From NCBI GenBank assembly GCA_026027325.1, contig JAMSLZ010000002.1, positions 1,116,001 through 1,180,000 of the forward strand: DNA of 64,000 nucleotides. Reading direction: 5' to 3'. The stretch comes from Actinomucor elegans (taxonomy: Eukaryota > Mucoromycota > Mucoromycetes > Mucorales > Mucoraceae). The notes beneath the pieces are model-generated. The model had not been told where the DNA came from, searched no databases, and saw only the letters and a program-made list of their open reading frames with translations. Shown piece after piece: positions 48,352-59,339 of this stretch. The position numbers and the translations under genes are program-made. Every line of letters starts with the position of its first letter. The first letter of the stretch is position 1.

Positions 48352-51300
48352 TTAAAAGTAGAATTGTTTTACATCGTGGGTGCTGAAAGATTCATCACAG
48401 CTTGGACATCGCTTTGTAGAATCTAAACAGTCTTTGCAAAATGTATGCATACATTTTAGAATAATGTGTGATTTTAAACGGACTCGACAAGAGCTACAGT
48501 TTAGTAGTGACTAAATAACAGTTAGTAATCGGATATATCTACCAAAGCAAAAACAAACTTACTCTATACTCTTCTCTTTCTTTCCTTAGTTTCATTTCAG
48601 CAGGTCTATCTACTTTGTTGGTGGAATCCACTTTACGTTTCAATAGCTCATTGCTCTCTTCTAGTCGAAGCCTTATATGTGTGCCTTCTTCAATAGCTCG
48701 AATTTTATCCAGTATAGATTTCTGTAGCTATAAACTGATATTAGATTACCTTGAGAGGGATTCTAGACTTTATACTTACTTCTAGGATCTTGTCTTTTGA
48801 GAAAGCCGTCTTTTCCTTTAACTCATCTAGCACTAGCTTGGCTTCTTCACTCTTTTGTTTATATATCTCATACACAGAATTACTGGTGTTAAGTTCTCGA
48901 TCCAGACTAGTCTATGTTATATGGTCAATATAAAGAAATGAAAATGAATATCTCCAAAGACATACCAGTTGACTTGATAGGTTCTTTTCGCGTTCGTTCA
49001 TACATTTGATTTGATTCAGTTGTTTCTCGATTTGCTTTGTAAGGGAATTGGCTACCATTGTATGTGCGTCCTTTGATTTATTTAAAGCTGTAAAGGTTTG
49101 GCTGTATTTCACGCGCTCCGATTGTAATTTGATGATTTCATCTTCTGCAGCAGCCAGTTCATTGACCCGCTTCATGTTTTCTTCTTCCAAGTCACCATAC
49201 GCTCGCGCAACACTTTCAATTTCGCTCAAGAGTTGCTTTTCTGTCTAATTTTTAACGAGTTTGAGTTATAGATAGACAAAGTTCATTTGTCGCACTTACT
49301 GCTTCTAAAGCCATAATCTTTTCCTTGGACTCTAATATAACCTTTTTCTTTTGCTCAATTCTGTCCTGCAGAATTTTTTCAACTTGTGTATCATCCAATT
49401 CCTTGGAAGGGTGAAATCCATACTTGTGTTCAAATGCAGCCACTTCTAACTCTAATTGCTTCAACTCTGATATTTGCGCCAGTTCATGATCTACTGTTTC
49501 CTTTGGAATATCTTGATAAACACGCATTTTTGTTTGTTCCACCTGTTCTTCCAAGCTCTTCAATTCGTTTTGCAATGGCAGCAAAAGGGGCTCTCGACCA
49601 TCGCTCTGCATTAATAAATCAAAATAATCCTTGACACCCGTTCGAGCTGCCATCTTCTTTTGCAATCGAAGTACTTCGGTTTCTAAATAATTGACTCGTT
49701 CTTTACGCGTATCAGCAATCACTTTGAGCTCAATGATCGAGGCGCGGCCTACTTCTGTCGCGGCTTTACGTTCTTCCAAGTTCATTTGCAGTGAATCGCG
49801 TTGGCCTCGAATACGTGTCAAATCTTCATCCAATTTACGCAACTGTTCTTCGAGATCTTTAAAGTGTGTTACTTGTTCGGAATCCAGTTCTTTCATGAGA
49901 CGACGGCGGTTGGCTGTCAAGTCATCCAGGCCACTTTGTAGGTCGTGACAAATGTCAGAAAGACGGTTGCACTTGTCTTTGTGATAAGCACGCGATTGGG
50001 ATAACTGTCGACACATGGTAGCTTTGTAGATACGTGATTCAGGTACACAAACGAGGTCCATCTCTAAGCGAGCAATTTGTTGCTTTATGCTGATACGGTC
50101 TTCTTTGATGATTTCGATATCACGAAGTCTTTGTTCCAGTAGCTGCTGCGCGTGAATTAATGGATCTTGGTTCTAATATAAATGGGGTCAATTTAAGTAA
50201 AGAAATATCCAGTCTTTTTTTTATATATATATATATATATACTTACATTATACATGGCGGTGTTTCCTTGTATGGTAGTAGACATAGAAGGCATGATGCT
50301 TGATTGAGGTGGAGGCATGGGTGATGGGCTTTTAAAAGTACTTTCTACAACTTTCGTATCTTCGTCTTTGACAGCATTTTGATGTTTTGCTTTATCTAGC
50401 TCCATTTGAGCTTGACGTAAATTAGATTCAGTAGAGTGTAATTGCTCATTCAGCAATCTCAATTCCTCTGAAAACAGTAAAAACTAGTAAGGGGCGTTAG
50501 CATTTTCATCATTAAAAAGGTAACAAAGATTATATTACTTTAAAGTTGGTGGATTGGTAGCGATGCTTCATGTCTTGCAAAGATCTTTGACCTTTGACCC
50601 AAGCTTCCAAAATGCGTTCGTGATCCTTTTGAATTTCTTTTAATGAGCCTTGTTCTATAAATCCCATTAGCGCTTTTGTTCATTGTCATGTAATTCGAGC
50701 CTTACCAAATACAGACTCGAAGCCGTGGGTCATGTTTTCTCTTTTGTTAATCCAGGATTCCAAAAGTTGATTCAATTTGGCAATGCTCAAGTCTTTATAG
50801 TCTTTTCGCTTATAGGCATTGGTTACATTTGGAGCGAAATCAGTAGCCCATTCTTCGTTCAGTAAACTGTCAAATGTATTACTATCGACGTCTACACATA
50901 TGGTTAGGTTAACAATCAATAATAACATGATAGGACTCGCAAGTTTTTTTTTTTTTACCCATTGAACTAGGCGTTCCACCGAAACTGGACATACCCTCTT
51001 GAATGATATTAGATAGAAACACCTGAAGCTATTGTTCATATATAGATAGATATATTAATATTTACATATTTAAATTTTCTATAGAGTTACCTTCTTGAAC
51101 GCCTCTTCCCATAATCGAAGGTGTTCTTCACTTTTCAACTTGTTTGATTCAGCTTGTTCTACATATTTTTTCCACCTTTGAATCGATCGCTATAACAATA
51201 TGGTCAACACAAATGCGGCCTTCGATATACAAGATAACTTACAGTGTATTCTTTCCATTGACGCATGATTGCATCTTTGCGGAATGCTTCCAAAGGCTCC

Positions 51301-51498
51301 TTTGGTAGATATTTAGTTTTTAGTTTTCTATCATTCATGTATACATACTTTAAATGAATCTGATGTTTCTTCTTCATCAGAATCTCCTTCGTCTGGAGAA
51401 GAAGCTCTGGACAGAAATCGCTTCTTTGGAGGTCTTGGAGTAACACTTTGTTCATCCACTTCGTTGGGACGCTTTGTGCTATCCTCTATTTTCGCCAT
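48352..51498 (-). CDS. BRE1: BRE1-like RING E3 ligase for histone H2B monoubiquitination
   Basis: Nuclear E3 that, with Rad6, monoubiquitinates histone H2B during transcription. Start at 51498 gives MAKIEDSTKRPNEV and a basic patch (RPPKKRFLSR). Most of the protein is coiled coil (for example NYLETEVLRLQKKMA and LELEVAAFEHKYGF). The C-terminal exon encodes a C3HC4 RING: LNCSSCRVRLK, LKCMHTFCKDCLD, KRCPSCDESFSTHDVKQFYF. The last two positions before the stop (YF) match the conserved Bre1/RNF20 C-terminus. Length (about 800 residues over roughly twelve exons) fits. The acidic SSPDEGDSDEEE stretch near residue 35 lies between the basic patch and the first coiled coil. Confidence 0.95.
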
Positions 51499-52045
51499 CA
51501 ATAGAGAAAGAAGAAGAGAAAAAAGTCTTTTTTTATTACAAGAAAGGTTTTAATGTTTTCGTTTTTTTTTTTTTTTTTTTTTTTTTTGGTTATTTAGTGA
51601 GTTTGAGTGTGTATGTGTGTAAGATGTGCGAGTGCTTTTTTTCAACGAAAAAAAAGGACGCTTTCAAGAGGTTAGGTTATTCAATCAAAAAAAAAAGAGT
51701 CGGTCGACGTCATTCGAAAATTTTAAACCTACGACTGGATTTAGTGTACTTTCAATATGAAATCGATTTGTTTGAGTAGTACGATTTTTGATTTGCATAA
51801 GAAAATAGAACTAATAAATTATAAATTCAAAAAATAGAGTATCGTTTATGTATGTAGGTTAATTTTATAAAGATTATTAGACAAATGTGAGTTTTACAGT
51901 CTGATAGTAAAAAAAAAGCAACGAATGTGTAATAGCAATGGAATTTTCAATGTAATAAAAAGCATTTTGACATATACAGCTAATAAAAAGGTTGCTTTAA
52001 CATCAATACATTTTTTCTACCTTTATAATTGATACATAAACAACC
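51499..52045. other. Intergenic region between BRE1 and the Tc1/mariner relic
   Basis: Holds the BRE1 upstream region, with a T run at about 51564-51587. It may also contain a decayed left end of the transposon, but no convincing terminal repeat was found. Confidence 0.55.
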
Positions 52046-52880
52046 ATGTATTTATCAGATATTACAATCAGATCCTCTAAAAAGTCCAAGATTCATCATA
52101 TTGCGAATATCGAGTACTCTGAGTTCGATAAAGGGCGAATTATCGGATATTTTGAACCTGACATGAAGTGGGCCGAGATCTCGCAATCAATTAGTATTTC
52201 TATTCACACAATTATTGGAAAATGGCAAAAAACAGATAGCATGGGCAATACTCTACATTGTAGTGCCCCAAGGATAATGCCTGAAACTGAGTATCAGGGT
52301 TTTACGGATAAACTGTATACGCAACCCAACATCCTCTTATCGAGAGCATTTAGCCAAGTTCGAATCAGCCAATTTTCACGTCCCCAGGAAGATAGTCAAA
52401 TATATCGGAGAACTAGACTTTAGATCCTGTGTTGTGACCCACACCTCTAGTTCGACGGCCAACAATCAGGCTAAAAATCTTTAATGGGCTAAAGGCAAAG
52501 CCAATTCGTCACTTGAATAGTGGAGATCAGTTATCTGGACAGATGAGTCATGGTTCGCTACTGCTAGCAATAATAGTGCCAGTCGAGTTATCTGAAGGGT
52601 CGAAGAGAGCTGTTATATGATCAGATCTCCTTACAAGCGAGGCAAAGGGTTAGCGATGATTTGGGATTGTGTATGGGCTGAAGATTTAGGATCTGCGAAT
52701 ATAATTAAAGGCTAGTTTAGAAGAATGGTGAAAAATCGAGTCTGAGTACTTGAAGATCTTAATTGCAAGTATGCTAGATAGATGCAAGGGAGTTATATAG
52801 AACAAAGGTGGAGGCACCCAATATTCTCCTATTATCTTCCTACATTTACTTTACTTGCTATAAATATACAACCAGAGTAA
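52046..52880 (+). mobile_element. Tc1/mariner-type DDE transposase relic
   Basis: Frame 52046-52423 begins with a helix-turn-helix-like part (EFDKGRIIGYFEPDMKWAEI, then SQSISISIHTIIGKW), as in Tc1 N-termini. After stops and frame changes, 52530-52559 reads VIWTDESWFA, equivalent to the W(S/T)DES motif holding the first catalytic Asp. Around 52640 a GKGLAMIWDCV segment matches the MVWGC block. Further fragments (RVEESCYMIRSPYKR, RWRHPIFSYYLP) carry internal stops. The gene is clearly inactive. The second and third catalytic acidic residues were not found. Its neighbour at 52948 follows immediately. Confidence 0.78.
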
Positions 52881-52947
52881 CATCTATACTAAACCTGGCG
52901 TTGATTGAAGGGCTTCAGATTAATCATCTTTCTGCTTTGTTTCTAGG

Positions 52948-53977
52948 ATGAAAAAAAAAAGACCTGTTGGACCTGCCATGTATTATTACATCGACATCAT
53001 CTCTAAAGACAAGTTTCTCAACAATTTACTGTTTCAATTAACTATGTTATTTACCACTTCAATGATATCGCATACTTCTATGAACGTGGATTATGCTCTA
53101 CAAGTTCAAATTTTGTGTATACATAAAACAGAAAACATAACTGAGATATCAAAACGACTTATGAATGGCAATGCAGTAGCAGATTATACGACCGAACCCA
53201 GCAATAAAAAAAAATCGAAAACCTGTGCATCTCAAGACCAGTCTGAAGAACGAGATAAACCAATCGTCTTTGTCAACTACGCTACTTTTAGTAATTCGAA
53301 GGAAAATATTGCTACACCAAGCAAGCAATCTCTTGCCAGATTTACTGCAGACAGACGTGTAAAAGAGCCTACTTTGTTTTTTTTTTTTTGCTATAGATGA
53401 ACACCTCACGCTTTAGATATGCCCGAAATCTAATCAAAGATCAACGGACAATGTGGACAATACTTCAGGTCCAATACTCATTTGTAAAACATGTAACACT
53501 TGGCAAAGTTGGGATCATATGACCAGCATCAGTTTTCGTTCAGCCTTCCTTCACATGGCTCAAAATGGCGGCAGCCGTCAAGAGATATTCAAAGGTATTA
53601 GCCTTTTTTATTATCACTAATAGCTCTTTGCTTTCATTTTAAATTACTCTATTTGTAGTTCTGGTAGGAACATCTGAACAATATAGATCCTTCATAAAAG
53701 TAAGATATCATCCATTTATTGCAGGTAGGATGAATAATGTCATTGCTGTTGCTTATGTATATTCATTTTTTACTCTTATGCACTCCACGCAAACTGAACC
53801 AAAAACCATTTTACACAAATTTATTTTTAAGACACAGTAGTGGGTGGATTGAACCATTGGTCAAATAAAGCAAACCTTTCTTGGTATTGCTTCGTTGCTA
53901 CGGAAAGACAGGCTCTTGCATTGTGGTTTTCAGGGTTACATTGGCTACTGTCTAACCTTCTAAAAACTTCATATTGA
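52948..53977 (+). CDS. Unknown protein with a CxxC zinc-ribbon-like motif
   Basis: The spliced product combines a Lys/Ser-rich N-terminal part (EPSNKKKSKTCASQDQSEER) with a C-terminal part containing ILICKTCNTWQSWDHM, AQNGGSRQEIFKVLVGTSEQ, YRSFIKVRYHPFIA and DTVVGGLNHWSNKANLSWYC, ending FSGLHWLLSNLLKTSY. Phases agree for three introns: about 53359-53417 (after ADRR), about 53599-53659, and 53725-53832. The pattern CFVATERQALALWFSGLHWL at the end is reminiscent of the last strand and helix of a PH-like domain, but this is a guess. The start is uncertain: frame 52948 begins next to the transposon relic, and a Met at about 53161 is an alternative. Its stop codon overlaps MET8 on the other strand. 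Confidence 0.58.
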
Positions 53978-54800
53978 TATTGTCCATAGTATTAGGAGCT
54001 GTTTGTACTTGGCAGTGTTTACTGAGCAGGCTCTTTTCAACACTATCCTCTAAATTCACATCATATCTGTTCCTACTATATGCCTTATCCTGTAAATCAG
54101 TGTCCTGTAGAAAAGAAATAGGATACGTGCCTAGCAGTTCTTTGATATCAGTCGTAGTCAAGGCAGCCAAGCGCTGCAAGCTCAAATCTTCACAAATACG
54201 AGACAGCCACTGATATCGACAAAGACTCGAAGAAGGTGCTGGATCCAGTTGCTTCACTTGCTTTCGTAACAAACCTACATTTTGAACAGCTTGACCCAGG
54301 TCTGGAGACAGTGAGGATGCAACTTTAGTTTGCAAAATACGATCCGCTAGATTCACAGCAGATTGGCCGTTAGTAGACACGGCTACTTGTAAGGATTGGT
54401 CTCGGTACGTACAGGTCATGTCAAAATCCGACAAGTGTTTTTGATTTGCTACATTCACAGGAATGCGTCGAGCACAGCACGCATTTGAAACAGTTTGACA
54501 TAATTCGATATCGTCTGAACGCGTTACAAACACAAGATGATTACCAATCAGTTGCTCCTCTTCAAACTCACTTCCTAGCCATTCGATTTGGTTATGTTGG
54601 ATGCGGTAAACGAGTTCCTGGCACATGAGATGAAGCGGTCCTACAATAGCCACTTGAGCATCTGCATCGAGGGCAGATAAGACGCGATTAGCTGCAATTG
54701 AATCGTAGCCAATGACCAATACGCTCTTTTTGGCGCAACGGAAAGCGATCATGAGAGATGCACCGCCTTGAGGCATTGGAATAGCATTGGTAGCAACCAT
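53952..54800 (-). CDS. MET8: Siroheme synthase Met8-like (precorrin-2 dehydrogenase/sirohydrochlorin ferrochelatase)
   Basis: Single-exon frame of 282 residues, close to yeast Met8 (274). The family makes siroheme, the cofactor of sulfite and nitrite reductases. The N-terminal half is a Rossmann fold: KKSVLVIGYDSIAANRVLSA, then a strand-helix pattern, RRIPVNVANQKHLSDFDMTC with the Asp in the position of the Met8 catalytic Asp, and LQVAVSTNGQSAVNLADRIL, where STNG is a Met8 hallmark. The nucleotide loop reads VIGYDS rather than the usual G-rich GGG or GxG, which is unusual. Upstream is a TATATA run at 54804-54825. The 3' end overlaps the last 26 bases of the gene on the plus strand. Confidence 0.85.
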   Translation of the reverse strand: MVATNAIPMPQGGASLMIAFRCAKKSVLVIGYDSIAANRVLSALDADAQVAIVGPLHLMCQELVYRIQHNQIEWLGSEFEEEQLIGNHLVFVTRSDDIELCQTVSNACCARRIPVNVANQKHLSDFDMTCTYRDQSLQVAVSTNGQSAVNLADRILQTKVASSLSPDLGQAVQNVGLLRKQVKQLDPAPSSSLCRYQWLSRICEDLSLQRLAALTTTDIKELLGTYPISFLQDTDLQDKAYSRNRYDVNLEDSVEKSLLSKHCQVQTAPNTMDNINMKFLEG

Positions 54801-54948
54801 TTATTATATATATATATATATATAGAAGGAAAAAAAGAAAGAAAGAAATAAAGAAAAAGAAAGAAAGGATACCATGGCCTTTTATGCGCATGATCCTAAC
54901 AGGAACACGGTGCACGAACCTTTTAAAGTATTCTATAAAGAGGATATT

Positions 54949-56181
54949 CTAATCGCTTTCGTCCAACAAGTCCACTTCGTCGTCTTCGTCGTCTTCTGCG
55001 TCTTCAAACTCGTGTTGTTCTTCTGCCGCTAATTCTCGATCTGCTTCCTTTTCATCCTCTGAAGCAGCATCTGTATCGTATTCTAAAGGATCACTATCAT
55101 CATCACTTGGTTCAAAATCTTCATCGTTTTCCTCAGAGTCTTCATGGTGCTGTTGTTGTTCAGTCATAGATGCTGCCGCTTTACCTTTACCTTTGATATC
55201 CTCGTCTTCGCTATAGTTATCTTCATGTTTAGTGGTAACAGCCTTTCTTTCCTCGGCCATACTCTGATCATTGATACCCAGTTTCTTTGTATAGGCTTCA
55301 ATTCCACCATATTCAGACTGTTCAATCATGGAAAACTGCACCGTGTCATCATCACCTTCTTTGGTAGTCCGAAATCCAGCTGTTCCCAACACTTGGCATC
55401 CGGGCTTTAATGTCAATGTCAAGTCAAATGTACGCTGTGTAATATTGGTAATGACATTAGAAGCCAAATGAGTAATAGGGAAAAACAAGGTGGGTTTCTT
55501 GAATCCAAACAAGATGCCCGTAGGCAAAAAGAACAAGAACCCATCTTTGGCTTTCAGATACGCTACAACGTGAGAGCGATCTTCCAATTTTCCTGTACTG
55601 GCAGACACGCCAGTGGATCTAAAGTATTCTTTGCTAGGCTGTGTCATGGGTACGCGTGTATAAGTGCTGAATAATTGCGCGATTTTTTCATGTTTATCGG
55701 TAGATAGCGTCTCGTCTGCTTCTTGAGGCCTTTTCAAGATGATGTCGCCCTTGTCTTGTGTGCTAAAAACGATACAGTCATCCGCTTTAAGAAACACAAC
55801 ATATGTAAATGATTTGGTAGCCTTATCAGGACTGGGTACGCAAGCGCCTCCTAAAGGTGAAAGGTCGTTAAGGTCGTATTGATATTCGATTGTATCAGTT
55901 TTCGAGTTATATAGTAAGAGATGGGTGGTAGTAATGACGATATCATACTTTTTACGAGCTGGTAGTTGGAAAGATATATCAATGATACGAAGGATTTCAT
56001 TGTTAGATAAGGCGGACGCTTCTATTTTGCGACGTTTGGCGTCTCTTTCAGAAGGTTTATTATCATAATAGCGTACAAGACGTTCAATGATTCTTGTACT
56101 AGCAGGATATGATTGCATCAAGTCTTGTACTGATTGTCTCAAGTTGGGATCATCGATACTTTCGTCTAACCAAGCAGTCAT
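54949..56181 (-). CDS. RTT106: Histone chaperone Rtt106-like, double PH-like fold with acidic tail
   Basis: Single-exon frame of 410 residues. Residues 1-50 are helical (MTAWLDESIDDPNLRQSV). Two PH-like repeats follow: KKYDIVITTTHLLLYN to CIVFSTQDKGDIILKRP, and LKAKDGFLFFLPTGILFGFK to THLASNVITNITQRTFDLTL, with an SEYGGIEAY end that is a Rtt106/Spt16-middle hallmark. From about residue 325 the chain is very acidic (SEENDEDFEPSDDDSD and more), typical of histone chaperones. Family: Rtt106/Pob3/Spt16 middle domain, histone H3-H4 binding. Rtt106 is preferred over Pob3 because the SSRP1-type N-terminal domain is absent and the length fits. Confidence 0.82.
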   Translation of the reverse strand: MTAWLDESIDDPNLRQSVQDLMQSYPASTRIIERLVRYYDNKPSERDAKRRKIEASALSNNEILRIIDISFQLPARKKYDIVITTTHLLLYNSKTDTIEYQYDLNDLSPLGGACVPSPDKATKSFTYVVFLKADDCIVFSTQDKGDIILKRPQEADETLSTDKHEKIAQLFSTYTRVPMTQPSKEYFRSTGVSASTGKLEDRSHVVAYLKAKDGFLFFLPTGILFGFKKPTLFFPITHLASNVITNITQRTFDLTLTLKPGCQVLGTAGFRTTKEGDDDTVQFSMIEQSEYGGIEAYTKKLGINDQSMAEERKAVTTKHEDNYSEDEDIKGKGKAAASMTEQQQHHEDSEENDEDFEPSDDDSDPLEYDTDAASEDEKEADRELAAEEQHEFEDAEDDEDDEVDLLDESD

Positions 56182-56279
56182 TTTATATGAAAAAGAGAGA
56201 AGAGGCGTTGATAGAAGGTGTACAATGCTGGAAAAAAAATTAATTTAATCCAAAGAAAAAAAAAAAAAAAGTGACTTCG

Positions 56280-57770
56280 TTATATAGATTCAAGAATAGT
56301 TGCATAAACGTAGCGCGTAGAATGTAAAATAAGGAACACAATAGGTATGTAACATACAAAGTAAAGCAAGAAACCAAAGCATTCTCTGATAGGATGTTGT
56401 AACTTCAAAGGCACCTTGACTGTTCTTCCGTGGCCCAAGATACGTTCATCTTCTCCTTCACCCAACTCTTCTTCTTCAGGGAATCGACTGTGTTCATTAA
56501 AATAAATCAAGCGCTTGTCTTTCTCGGTCCATCTATCCAATAGCCATTGTGTAAACTGCTCAGTTTCTTTAGGTAACGAATCCAATCGATAACGACGGAT
56601 ATGGATATGAATCTTGTGAGGTCCGGTGCCGTCACAAAAGATACGTTTCATGGTCATCACATCCTCTGGATTTTCTCCAGCTGGAATACCAGGATAGCCT
56701 ACTGTCAAATCATATAGCCATTCAACAGAGTCGCCCAGTGTTTCTTTACAAAGCATCAAGCCCGTGGTTCTCGGTAACAGTGAAAATTTGTAATCATCCT
56801 AATTAATATGTCAGTTATCATCTCCTCTTTGCTTTGTGTAATAGTAAATACCATGTGAAGCTTGGCTGCGAATTCTTGAGATTTCTGTCGCGAAAGATCA
56901 GATATAACTGCCAACACACGTTAATACGGTTTGACGGGACCCCCCTTTTGTGTTTCCAAGTACCTGTTCCTTCTGGAAATAATACCAGCCACATGGGTCT
57001 GCCTCGCTTTTTGGCCATTTGTAGGTTATAGATGATATTGTCTTTATCTTGTTCCAGTTTACGTTTCAAAAAGATGAATTCAAAGAATTTCATACCCTAA
57101 AAGAAACTGTAAGGGTCTCTCCTTTTTTTGTTGTTGTATAATGGAAAATTAGTTTACCCTATAGAAAAATAATGATTACTACTCTTTTTGTTTACTACAA
57201 TTAATTAAAAAAAAAAGCTTACATGCCATAGATTGGAACTTGGCTTAGACTATGCTTGAGCATGATCTTTAGCGCACCATGAGCTTTCGATAAATAGGCC
57301 AAAAACCATACATAAATCCAGTCTGCATAGATCTAAACTCCAATGAAACAGATAAACAAACAAGCCTTTTTTTTATCATTATTACTACTTACCTGGTGGT
57401 TTGATATCATAATCAATTTCTCAGGAAAGGATACGCCAATGACTTGACCTTGTTTGTTTCGAGTGAGTAAATTTTCTAGTTTGTCTTGTTCAGACTCATC
57501 ATCTTCTTCTACACTATTGTCTTCAAAGACATTTTCCCGGGTACAGCTTTCATCAAAAGTGATATACAGATCCCCCGGAGCAAAGAATCTCATGGTTTGA
57601 AATAGGTTCTGCGACCACTGTCGCATCATATGCGAATGAAATCTGTAATAAAGCTTACTGAAAGGCCAAATAAACACTGATAAAAGCTGTATGGCTACAA
57701 TACATGTTGAAAATGCCCATAGTCCTAGTGCACAAAGCGTTCCATTTATTATCACACGTAGTGTTTCCAT
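56280..57770 (-). CDS. Lysophospholipid/1-acylglycerol-3-phosphate acyltransferase (AGPAT/LCLAT1-like), ER membrane
   Basis: Start at 57770 gives METLRVIINGTLCALGLWAF, an N-terminal membrane helix. Family motif I appears as MISNHQIYADWIYVWF (NH-x4-D type) across an intron. Motif III is LVLFPEGT. The next exon, after a GGCAG acceptor, continues VISDLSRQKSQEFAAK, then FSLLPRTTGLMLCKE (motif IV). A KIHIHIRRYRLDSLP segment and a C-terminal membrane helix (LLYFVCYIPIVFLILHS) match AGPAT5/LCLAT1-type enzymes. Around residues 90-110 there is an inserted acidic loop (EEDDESEQDKLEN). The intron after EGT is 54-56 bases and includes a G-run. Acyl-chain specificity cannot be told. Confidence 0.9.
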
Positions 57771-58630
57771 TCAAACAAGATAGGATGAAAGAGAAGAGTA
57801 TGGATAATTTCCCTGCTCGAAAGTGGGCAGATTTTACCATTTTACTTGACAAATCTGTGACTGTGAGCGGCGCGTAAATTTGCTTTTTGGGCCAATCAGT
57901 AATGGGATTATATTCTGGAGAAAAAAAGTTCCAAATTTCTACTGGTAGAAATATCTTTCTGTAAGGTAACAATTAAATATTCTATAACCAAAAACCATGA
58001 GCGATATATTCAAGTATGTTCATGTATTTTTTTTTTCTGTAATTTTCCTATTAAAAACAAAAAGCTGAAAACCAAAGCATTTCACACAACTCAAATTTTT
58101 TAAAGTAAATATTTATTTTTTTAAATCATTCGTTGAAGAGCGAATCTTTTCTACAGATTTTATTAATGTATTGTATACCTATCGATATATCTTTATTATA
58201 TAATAATGTGATCGAAATTAACCGCAACTAAAGCTTTGAATCCCAAGCTTTTTTTTTCTTTCTGTAGGAGAGCGAGCTTCGTTTTTTATTTAAGGTCCTT
58301 TAAACGTCAGGTGCGAAAGGAAGAAAAGACTGGTATAATAAGATTAAAATTAAGCTGACGAGTGAAATGGATGGAAAGGATTGGCAGTTACATAAGAAGA
58401 GTACCTATTGATGACCGTGGATCGAGTCAAGCTGGAGAAGAAGCCGTGCTATTGATTTGATTTTTCTGCTGCTGCTTCGTTCGTTTTCTTCTCCATTTAT
58501 ATTTAAATCGCCACCATCCAATCATATCACACGCTTATTCCAGCGCTGCAATTAATTCGTGGCTTTGGTAACATAAAAAGGTTTCTTTTCTGCATATTTC
58601 CTTTCATTAGAACTTGAAAACGATCAAAAC
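57771..58630. other. Intergenic region between acyltransferase and TMA16 promoters
   Basis: Divergent upstream regions. A 35-codon frame can be built from an ATG at 57997 and a CTGTAG acceptor near 58266 (MSDIFKRASFVFYLRSFKRQ), but the 250-base intron it needs is much longer than the others, so it is not annotated as a gene. Confidence 0.5.
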
Positions 58631-59339
58631 ATGGTAAGAATTGCAGTCGTCTTGAAGGATCTTGAACTAGAACCTATACATGTTAGGGAAACAGAAAGAT
58701 CACCTTAAAGACGATCAAGAACCGAGAAGCGATCCACCCTTATTCTCGAAAAGCCCACCAGATCTCGAGAGTATACCAACGTAGAGAAAAGTTGGCTGAA
58801 AAAGAAAAGAAAAAGTCGAATAACCCAATGGGTATATCATTATATAAAGCATGGAATATCTATTAGATACTGACTGACTTTACTAAAGGTGAACGGTGGA
58901 TTTGGTTTCGATATGCATTTGAAGAGGACAAGACGGTAGCTACTAAACCCGAGATGCACGAGTTGGTCGAATTGTATCTTGAGCGTCATAACGAGGAAAT
59001 TGATTCATTGGAGCAAGAAAGGCATAAAGGACACAAAAAGCCAAAGAGCCCTCGCCAACAGCTTTTAGAATCAATAAGGACATCTGAAGAAAACGAGTAT
59101 CGATCTGGCATGGGTAAGTGATGTGGTAATGTTATAAAGTCAGTATTACTAATCATTCCAATATAGAACTGCCTGACATGACAAATGGTAAGACGCTCAA
59201 GCTGTTAAGAGAATGGGATGGTGATAAGAACAGTATGCCACGTATGACTACTGTGCGATTGCAGAAGCCTACCGAGTCAAATGAGGCTGCAGTGGACAAC
59301 AAGAATGAAAAGACTAGAAAAGATATGATGGAACTATAG
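58631..59339 (+). CDS. TMA16: Translation machinery-associated protein 16 (Tma16-like)
   Basis: Tma16 binds pre-60S ribosomal particles in the nucleus. The first coding exon is just ATG (58631-58633), followed by a GTAAGA donor. After a 53-base intron the second exon opens GNRKITLKTIKNREAIHPYS, then RKAHQISRVYQRREKLA, the Tma16 signature. It continues GERWIWFRYAFEEDKT, VELYLERHNEEIDSLEQER, and ends MELPDMTNGKTLKLLREW then RLQKPTESNE and KTRKDMMEL. Three introns in total. Length about 182 residues, matching the family. The high K/R content fits a ribosome-assembly factor. Confidence 0.93.

Noticed and set aside
57997..58375. Possible two-exon small gene (MSDIFKRASFVFYL) upstream of TMA16
   Set aside because: It needs an intron of about 250 bases, several times longer than the other introns, and has no recognisable family; likely chance.
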